Shown here in pieces: positions 7,991 to 13,033 of a stretch of 14,730 nucleotides of DNA. This DNA comes from Rhodospirillaceae bacterium (lineage in GTDB: Bacteria; Pseudomonadota; Alphaproteobacteria; Rhodospirillales; Magnetovibrionaceae), in NCBI GenBank assembly GCA_002401565.1, contig NVTL01000046.1, forward strand, positions 9,124 through 23,853, read 5' to 3'. The position numbers and the translations under genes were made by a program. Position 1 is the stretch's first letter; every line of letters begins with the position of its first letter. Under the pieces are notes generated by a model that did no database searches, had not been told where the DNA came from, and saw nothing but the letters and a program-made list of their open reading frames with translations.

Positions 7991-8965
7991 ATGTCGGACC
8001 AAAAAGATGGCGATCAAGCCTTTCGCAAAGACGACCTGTTGGGACGCTGGCCGGAACTCACCTATGGCGGAGCTTTGAGTTTCCTGCGCCGCAAATACAC
8101 CGATGATTTATCCGGCGTAGACGTTGCTGTATCTGGCATTCCCTATGACGGAGCCGTAACATATCGCAGCGGAGCAAGATTAGGCCCCCGCGCCATTCGC
8201 GCGGCGTCTGTGCAATTGGCCGAGCTTCCTTCGTTCCCGTTTGGTTTTGATCCGTTTGAAACGTTAGCCGTTGCTGATATGGGCGATTGTTTTGTCGATC
8301 CGCATTACCCAGAAACCATCATTCAAACCATCGAAGACCACATCACAAAAATTTTGGACGCGGGGGTATCGCCCCTGTCGTTGGGCGGCGATCACTTTAT
8401 TACTTATCCAATATTGCGCGCCATGGCGAAACACCATGGCCCGGTGGCTTTGTTGCACTTTGATGCGCATTCAGACACCTGGCCCGATGATGGCAAACGA
8501 TTGGATCACGGGTCGATGTTTTTGCGCGCCAAAAACGAAGGCCTGCTCAACGTTGACCAATCCATTCAAGTGGGCATTCGCACCGCCAATTCATCTGACC
8601 ATGGTTTTGATATTTTGACGGCACCGTGGGTGCACCGCAATGGTATAGCCGCCACCATCGATGCGATTTTAGAACGCGTCGGCGATACCAAGGTCTATAT
8701 GACGTTCGACATTGACTGTCTGGACCCGGCCTTTGCTCCGGGAACGGGTACGCCCGTTGCGGGGGGATTAAGTTCGGCTCAGGCCTTGGAAATCGTACGT
8801 GGGTTGGGGGCGCTGAATTTCACCGGAATGGATTTGGTCGAAGTCGCCCCGGCTTATGATACAGCGGAAATAACCGCCATTGTGGCCGCCACCATTGCCC
8901 ATGATTATCTGTGTTTGTTGGCGGAAAAAAAGGGTGCTAAACGCATCCCCGTGGGACGTCTGTAG
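7991..8965 (+). CDS. speB: Agmatinase-family ureohydrolase (SpeB)
   Basis: This binuclear manganese enzyme hydrolyses agmatine to putrescine and urea, feeding the adjacent putrescine pathway. The 324 residues are slightly longer than E. coli SpeB. All six metal ligands are visible: His135 in LGGDHFITYP, Asp158, His160 and Asp162 in FDAHSDTWP, and Asp240 and Asp242 in TFDIDCLDPAFAPGTGTP. The C-terminal MDLVEVAPAYD motif also fits the family. The gene starts 47 bases after puuB and its TAG overlaps the GTG of the next gene by one base, so the three are probably co-transcribed. Guanidinobutyrase and guanidinopropionase share these motifs. The putrescine setting favours agmatine, but substrate cannot be proved from sequence. 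Confidence 0.87.
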   Translation: MSDQKDGDQAFRKDDLLGRWPELTYGGALSFLRRKYTDDLSGVDVAVSGIPYDGAVTYRSGARLGPRAIRAASVQLAELPSFPFGFDPFETLAVADMGDCFVDPHYPETIIQTIEDHITKILDAGVSPLSLGGDHFITYPILRAMAKHHGPVALLHFDAHSDTWPDDGKRLDHGSMFLRAKNEGLLNVDQSIQVGIRTANSSDHGFDILTAPWVHRNGIAATIDAILERVGDTKVYMTFDIDCLDPAFAPGTGTPVAGGLSSAQALEIVRGLGALNFTGMDLVEVAPAYDTAEITAIVAATIAHDYLCLLAEKKGAKRIPVGRL

Positions 8966-9834
8966 TGAATCCGGGACTGTTGGGCCTAATCGCCGCACTG
9001 TGTTGGGGCACCGGGGATTTTGCCGCGCGCTATACGTCGCGTGCCATTGGTCCAGCCCAAACCTTAATGTTTTTATCGCTTGCCACCGTGCTGGTGCTCA
9101 GCCCCGTTGTGATCGACCGCGACCTTGCGCCGTTGTGGGAACCCACCACTTTACTATTGGCGGTTTTGACCGGAATAGTCAGCACCATCGCGGGATTAAT
9201 GCTGTACAAATCCTTGGCCATGGGGCCGTTGGGCGTTGTTGTGCCGATCACATCCACCTATCCCCTGCCCCTTGTTTTAATCGTTATTTTGATGGGCGAA
9301 TTAACCTTGTCATGGGGATTGGCCGCAGCGATGATTGCCGTGGTTGGCGGTGTATGGGTGGTGGCGCGCGCCGGGCACAAAACAGATTATGACGAACATC
9401 ATGCCTTAGGCTCTTTGAAAAAAAGCATGCTATTGGCGGGCGCCACGGCGTTGATATTTCCGATCGCCATGTTGATCACCGAAGCCGCAGTTAGCCGCGC
9501 GGGCGAAGTCGAAGTCATTTGGTTTTCACGCATTATCGAAACCGTTCTGTTGGCTGTGATTATCTTTCCCCGTAAAAAGTTCACGCCCATATCTTTGCGT
9601 ATGTTGGGCTTGCTAGCCGTATTAGGACTGATCGATACCATCGGTTTTGTCGCGCTCTTTACCGCACAAGGCACCGGAGACACAGCAATCGCCGCCGTCG
9701 CCAGCGCCACATACGGTTTGGTCACGGTGGTTTTGGCTCGGGTGTTTTTAAAGGAACCCGTAAAGCCCGTGCAATGGATTGGCTTTATGGTGGTTGTGGT
9801 CGGGGCCGCGACCTTGACCTTGTTGTCGGCTTAA
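8965..9834 (+). CDS. DMT-superfamily EamA-type transporter, ten membrane helices
   Basis: This integral inner-membrane protein of 289 residues has the two-repeat EamA layout. Hydrophobic helices recur along the whole chain from GLLGLIAALCWGTGDFAARYT at the N-terminus to WIGFMVVVVGAATLTLLSA at the C-terminus. A short charged loop (about 133-152, HKTDYDEHHALGSLKKS) separates the halves. The first helix, with WGTGDF, and the GVVVPITSTYPL segment are typical of the family. The start is GTG at 8965, overlapping the speB stop by one base, which suggests translational coupling. The substrate is unknown. Co-expression with speB and puuB makes a polyamine, GABA or related metabolite a candidate. The stop overlaps the stop of the convergent MocR gene. 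Confidence 0.85.
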   Translation: MNPGLLGLIAALCWGTGDFAARYTSRAIGPAQTLMFLSLATVLVLSPVVIDRDLAPLWEPTTLLLAVLTGIVSTIAGLMLYKSLAMGPLGVVVPITSTYPLPLVLIVILMGELTLSWGLAAAMIAVVGGVWVVARAGHKTDYDEHHALGSLKKSMLLAGATALIFPIAMLITEAAVSRAGEVEVIWFSRIIETVLLAVIIFPRKKFTPISLRMLGLLAVLGLIDTIGFVALFTAQGTGDTAIAAVASATYGLVTVVLARVFLKEPVKPVQWIGFMVVVVGAATLTLLSA

Positions 9835-11225
9835 AGGCGAGAGATTAAAGTCTTTAACGTCACCATCGCACGGCTCATTTCGTCTTCGGTAAAACTGCAA
9901 AAACCCAACAACAGGCCTTGCTGTGGGGATTTTGACGCGTAATAGGTCGACAAGGCAAAACACGTCACGCCTTTTTCAGCCGCAACTTTGGCGATGGTTT
10001 TGTCCTCAAATCCGGGGGCAAGCTTTACAGCGATTTGCATACCCGCGCGGTGGTCTTCATAGGTGCCGATATCGCCCAAATGTTCATCAATCAACTGCAT
10101 CAAAACCGTTCGGCGTTCTCCATAGATGCGCCGCACCCGGCGGATGTGTCGGTAAAAATCACCGTTTTTCATAAACAAGGCCAAGGCTCGCTGGGGGGCC
10201 ACGCTGGCTTTTGCCCCAAATTGGCGCAGGCTTTGGGCAAAATCTGCAATCTTATGTTTAGGAATCACCACAAAACCAAGGCGCAGACCGTTTGAAAAAA
10301 TCTTTGAAAAGCTGCCCACATATAATGTGCGGTTTTGTGTGTCTAAACTGGCAAGCGCCGGAATGGGGCGTCCGGCATAGCGAAATTCGCTGTCGTAATC
10401 GTCTTCGATGATCCAACTGTCCACACGTGCCGCCCATTTCAAAAATGCATTTCTGCGCGCCTGAGGCAAAGCTCCGCCCAAGGGAAAATGAGACGATGGC
10501 GTCAGGATGGTCATTTTGACTTTCGTCTTGGGCGGCAAAACACCATGTTCATCGGTATCCAGCCAACATGCTTTCAGACCATAACTTTCAACAAAAGTTC
10601 GCAGCGGCGGATAACCGGGGTCTTCCAAGGCCAAGGTATCGCCCGCTTTTAACAACGTGCGCACACACATTTCCAAGGCATCGCCTGACCCCGCCGTCAT
10701 CATCACCTGATCGGGCGATGCCTTTACCCCCCGCCAATCGGCAAGGTATCGGCAAATTTCAACCCGCAATTCAAAATCACCAAACGGGTCAGAACTCATC
10801 ACCAAAGCTTTCGGATCGGTGCGCGCGACCTTAGACACACACTGCGCCCATTTTTGATACGGAAACAAACGTTCATCCATTTGACCAGGATGGAAAGCTT
10901 TTCGGCTTTGTGGTGTTGGCTTTTTCACAATTGGTTTGGGCGGGGACGGTGATCTGGATTCCACTTCGCCAATTTCGGTCACATATACCCCCGCGCCCGG
11001 TTTGCCTTGGACAAAACCTTCGGCTTCCAATTGTTCATAAGCCGTGACGATGGTGGTGCGCGATACGCCCAGTTCCTGGGCTAGCTTTCGGGACGGGGGC
11101 AAGCGATGCCCGGCCCCAATGTGCCCCGATACAATACGCTGCCGCAATCCATCATACACCTGTTCAAACAAGGGAACGGGTGACGAGGCCTCTAAGTGCA
11201 GATCAATCAGGGGGATTTCGGGCAT
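9831..11225 (-). CDS. MocR-family transcriptional regulator (GntR-type HTH fused to aminotransferase-like domain)
   Basis: This DNA-binding regulator is predicted to sense PLP or a PLP-amine adduct. From ATG 11225 it has 464 residues. A winged helix of the GntR type covers about 15-82 (GHRLPPSRKLAQELGVSRTTIVTAYEQLEAEGFV), followed by a linker rich in Pro, Ser and Lys (about 88-110) and a fold-type I aminotransferase domain (about 115-460). The PLP lysine is Lys308 in YVGSFSKIFSNGLRLG, and IIEDDYDSEFRY (272-283) carries the cofactor-binding aspartate. In-frame ATG 11270 would add 15 residues that do not resemble family N-termini and would overlap the putative operator, so I prefer 11225. Neither start has a good ribosome binding site. 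It diverges from the PNPOx-like gene. PdxR and GabR are the best-known relatives, but the effector here is unknown. Confidence 0.9.
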   Translation of the reverse strand: MPEIPLIDLHLEASSPVPLFEQVYDGLRQRIVSGHIGAGHRLPPSRKLAQELGVSRTTIVTAYEQLEAEGFVQGKPGAGVYVTEIGEVESRSPSPPKPIVKKPTPQSRKAFHPGQMDERLFPYQKWAQCVSKVARTDPKALVMSSDPFGDFELRVEICRYLADWRGVKASPDQVMMTAGSGDALEMCVRTLLKAGDTLALEDPGYPPLRTFVESYGLKACWLDTDEHGVLPPKTKVKMTILTPSSHFPLGGALPQARRNAFLKWAARVDSWIIEDDYDSEFRYAGRPIPALASLDTQNRTLYVGSFSKIFSNGLRLGFVVIPKHKIADFAQSLRQFGAKASVAPQRALALFMKNGDFYRHIRRVRRIYGERRTVLMQLIDEHLGDIGTYEDHRAGMQIAVKLAPGFEDKTIAKVAAEKGVTCFALSTYYASKSPQQGLLLGFCSFTEDEMSRAMVTLKTLISRL

Positions 11226-11269
11226 TAAATTGGACTGCTTAAATTTATGTAAATTGGATATTTTAAGCA
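11226..11269. promoter_or_regulatory. Clustered direct and inverted repeats, putative MocR operator
   Basis: Three repeat patterns occupy 44 bases between the MocR gene and its divergent neighbour. The direct repeat TAAATTGGA lies at 11226-11234 and 11250-11258, 24 bases apart. TGCTTAAA (11236-11243) and TTTAAGCA (11262-11269) form a perfect 8-bp inverted repeat. AATTTA-TG-TAAATT (11242-11255) is a nested palindrome. MocR regulators such as GabR and PdxR bind directly repeated sites in the promoter shared with a divergent target gene, so the position fits. The repeats are observed; operator function is inferred. Confidence 0.55.
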
Positions 11270-11319
11270 TACCAAAAATAAGCTATTTCTCAAACTGAAT
11301 TTAACATAAAGGACTGACC

Positions 11320-11973
11320 ATGACCGAAACCTTGCCCGTCACCGAAAGAACCCGTCTGCGGCGTGGACACAAACGTGGTGATTTTAAGCGCGAAACCATC
11401 AATGCCATTTTGGACGCCATGCCCCTGTGTCACATTGGTTATGTGTTGGACGGCAGCCCCTTGGTTATGCCGACGTTTCAATGGCGCGAAGGCAACCGAG
11501 TGTATTGGCACGCATCCAGCGCCGGACGGGGCATTCGTTCGGCGGAAAATCAAGAGGTCTGTATGACCGTATCGGTATTGGACGGATTGGTTCTGGCGCG
11601 ATCCGCCATGCATCATTCGGCGAATTTTAGGTCCGTGATGATTTTTGGAAAACCGACAAAGATTACAGACGCGGAAGAAAAAGAACAAAAACTGATCAAT
11701 CTGATCGAAGCCCTGTACCCCGGACGCAACGATTTTCTACGCCCCATGACCGAACAGGAAAACAAGGCTACCGCTGTTTTATCGTTGCCCATCGATGAAG
11801 CCTCGGCCAAAATACGGTCCGGCGACCCGGTGGATGATGACGAAGATTATGCCCTGCCCATCTGGGCCGGCGTTGTTCCGATTAAAATGCAACTGTTGCC
11901 TGCCCAACCTGATCCTCGTAATCTGGACGGTGTTGAGATTCCAGATCACATAAAAAACATCAAACTTGGATAA
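11320..11973 (+). CDS. Pyridoxamine 5'-phosphate oxidase family / FMN-binding split-barrel protein
   Basis: This is a small cytoplasmic flavin-binding protein of 217 residues in the PNPOx-like (NimA-related, Pyridox_ox_2 type) family. Characteristic stretches are AILDAMPLCHIGYVLDGSPLVMPTFQWREGNRVYWHASSAGRGIR (about 29-74) and LDGLVLARSAMHHSANFRSVMIFGKP (about 87-112), the two sides of the split barrel. The C-terminus (DYALPIWAGVVPIKMQ) is also typical. The exact reaction is not known for most members, and it need not make PLP. An AAAGGA ribosome binding site lies six bases before ATG 11320. Its divergence from a MocR regulator suggests it is that regulator's target, linked to B6 or amine metabolism. 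Confidence 0.82.
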   Translation: MTETLPVTERTRLRRGHKRGDFKRETINAILDAMPLCHIGYVLDGSPLVMPTFQWREGNRVYWHASSAGRGIRSAENQEVCMTVSVLDGLVLARSAMHHSANFRSVMIFGKPTKITDAEEKEQKLINLIEALYPGRNDFLRPMTEQENKATAVLSLPIDEASAKIRSGDPVDDDEDYALPIWAGVVPIKMQLLPAQPDPRNLDGVEIPDHIKNIKLG

Positions 11974-11982
11974 CCCCAGCTG

Positions 11983-12028
11983 TGCCTAAATTTTAGTCAG
12001 TTATATATGCGTGATTAAAATATAGGCA
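11983..12028. repeat. Imperfect 13-bp inverted repeat upstream of the sigma-54 promoter
   Basis: TGCCTAAATTTTA (11983-11995) and TAAAATATAGGCA (12016-12028) pair at 12 of 13 positions across a 20-base loop. The repeat begins 10 bases after the stop of the PNPOx-like gene and its centre lies about 110 bases upstream of the predicted sigma-54 transcription start. It may be an upstream activator site for an enhancer-binding protein, or a weak terminator of the preceding gene. It has no following T run and does not match the NtrC consensus. The rest of the 192-base gap (11974-12165) holds only the sigma-54 promoter and leader. Confidence 0.45.
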
Positions 12029-12090
12029 TTTAAGCCACATCCTCTGCACACTCCACAAAAACTTTCTCTGTATTTCAAGGCCTTACCGAC

Positions 12091-12110
12091 TTGGCACGGG
12101 CCTTGCAATT
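12091..12110 (+). promoter_or_regulatory. Sigma-54 (RpoN) promoter for the FNT channel gene
   Basis: The sequence TTGGCACG-N4-TTGCAATT matches the sigma-54 consensus almost perfectly. The invariant GG (12093-12094) and GC (12105-12106) are separated by exactly 10 bases. Transcription should start near 12117-12118, leaving a leader of about 48 bases before ATG 12166. Sigma-54 promoters need an AAA+ activator, here plausibly NtrC or a nitrate/nitrite-responsive regulator, which implies nitrogen-dependent control. Confidence 0.87.
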
Positions 12111-12165
12111 TTGTTTTCAGCACTTCAGTTCCGAAACAACAAACCAACACAGAGGAAACACAGTA

Positions 12166-12978
12166 ATGTCTTATTTAGCGCCTTCCGAATTTGTCACCAA
12201 AATGGTGGATGCGGGTGAATCTAAAATCTATATGTCCACCAGAGACACCCTCATCCGGTCCTATATGGCCGGAGCGATTTTAGCGCTGGCCGCCGTTTTT
12301 GCCATTACCATCGCGGTCACAACCGGATCGGCCATTTTGGGTGCTGTGTTGTTCCCGGTTGGCTTTTGCATGTTGTATTTGATGGGGTTTGATTTGCTGA
12401 CGGGCGTGTTTATGTTGACTCCGCTGGCGTGGATGGACAAACGTCCCGGCGTAACCATCCCTTCTATTTTGAAAAACTGGGGTCTGGTTTTTCTCGGCAA
12501 CTTCGCTGGTGCGTTGACCACGGCGGGCATGATGGCCATCGTTTACACCTATGCGTTCACGGTTGAACCCGGTGCGGTTGGTCAAAAAATTGCCGTCATC
12601 GGTGAAGCCCGGACATTGGGGTATGCCGAACACGGTGCGGCTGGTTGGTTGACGATTTTCATCCGCGGCATGTTGTGCAACTGGATGGTGTCTTTGGGTG
12701 TTGTTGGGGCCATGGTATCAACTTCGGTTTCCGGAAAAGTCATCGCCATGTGGATGCCGATTATGTTGTTCTTCTTCATGGGCTTTGAACATTCTGTTGT
12801 GAACATGTTCTTGTTCCCTTCTGGCATGATGATGGGCGGCGATTTCTCTATCATGGATTATTTGCTTTGGAACGAAATCCCAACGGTTCTGGGTAACTTG
12901 GTTGGTGGTATCGCGTTCACTGGATTGACCCTGTACACCACACACATCAAAACCGCTCCGAAACGCGAATTTGTATAA
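12166..12978 (+). CDS. Formate/nitrite transporter (FNT) family channel, probable nitrite channel
   Basis: This is an inner-membrane pentameric channel of the FocA/NirC family that moves small monovalent anions such as nitrite or formate. The chosen start, ATG 12166, gives 270 residues and has AGAGGAAA just upstream; the frame stays open further upstream, but that part includes the sigma-54 promoter. About six hydrophobic segments are visible. Family marks include MGFDLLTGVFMLTP (73-86), GNFAGAL (111-117), MLCNWMVSLG (169-178), the central histidine in GFEHSVVNMF (His209) and LGNLVGG (242-248). A nitrite role is inferred from the sigma-54 promoter and the downstream phosphatase-kinase, which accompany nitrate assimilation genes in several proteobacteria. 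Formate is not excluded. Confidence 0.92.
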   Translation: MSYLAPSEFVTKMVDAGESKIYMSTRDTLIRSYMAGAILALAAVFAITIAVTTGSAILGAVLFPVGFCMLYLMGFDLLTGVFMLTPLAWMDKRPGVTIPSILKNWGLVFLGNFAGALTTAGMMAIVYTYAFTVEPGAVGQKIAVIGEARTLGYAEHGAAGWLTIFIRGMLCNWMVSLGVVGAMVSTSVSGKVIAMWMPIMLFFFMGFEHSVVNMFLFPSGMMMGGDFSIMDYLLWNEIPTVLGNLVGGIAFTGLTLYTTHIKTAPKREFV

Positions 12979-12990
12979 ACCTTAAAGGTC

Positions 12991-13025
12991 TCCCTCCTGT
13001 TTTAAATGAAGCAGGAGGGATTTCT
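12991..13025 (+). promoter_or_regulatory. Hairpin burying AGGAGG between the FNT and phosphatase-kinase genes
   Basis: TCCCTCCTG (12991-12999) and CAGGAGGGA (13012-13020) form a perfect 9-bp stem with a 12-base loop, followed by only a short TTTCT. It begins 12 bases after the FNT stop. The right arm contains a full AGGAGG (13013-13018), 15 bases before ATG 13034, which is further than usual for a ribosome binding site. The element may be a weak terminator, an element limiting translation of the next gene, or both. Confidence 0.6.
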
Positions 13026-13033
13026 AAAAAAAC

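Noticed and set aside
12091..12165. Upstream extension of the FNT reading frame to a non-ATG start
   Set aside because: The extension would translate the sigma-54 promoter itself, while ATG 12166 has a good ribosome binding site and matches FNT N-termini.
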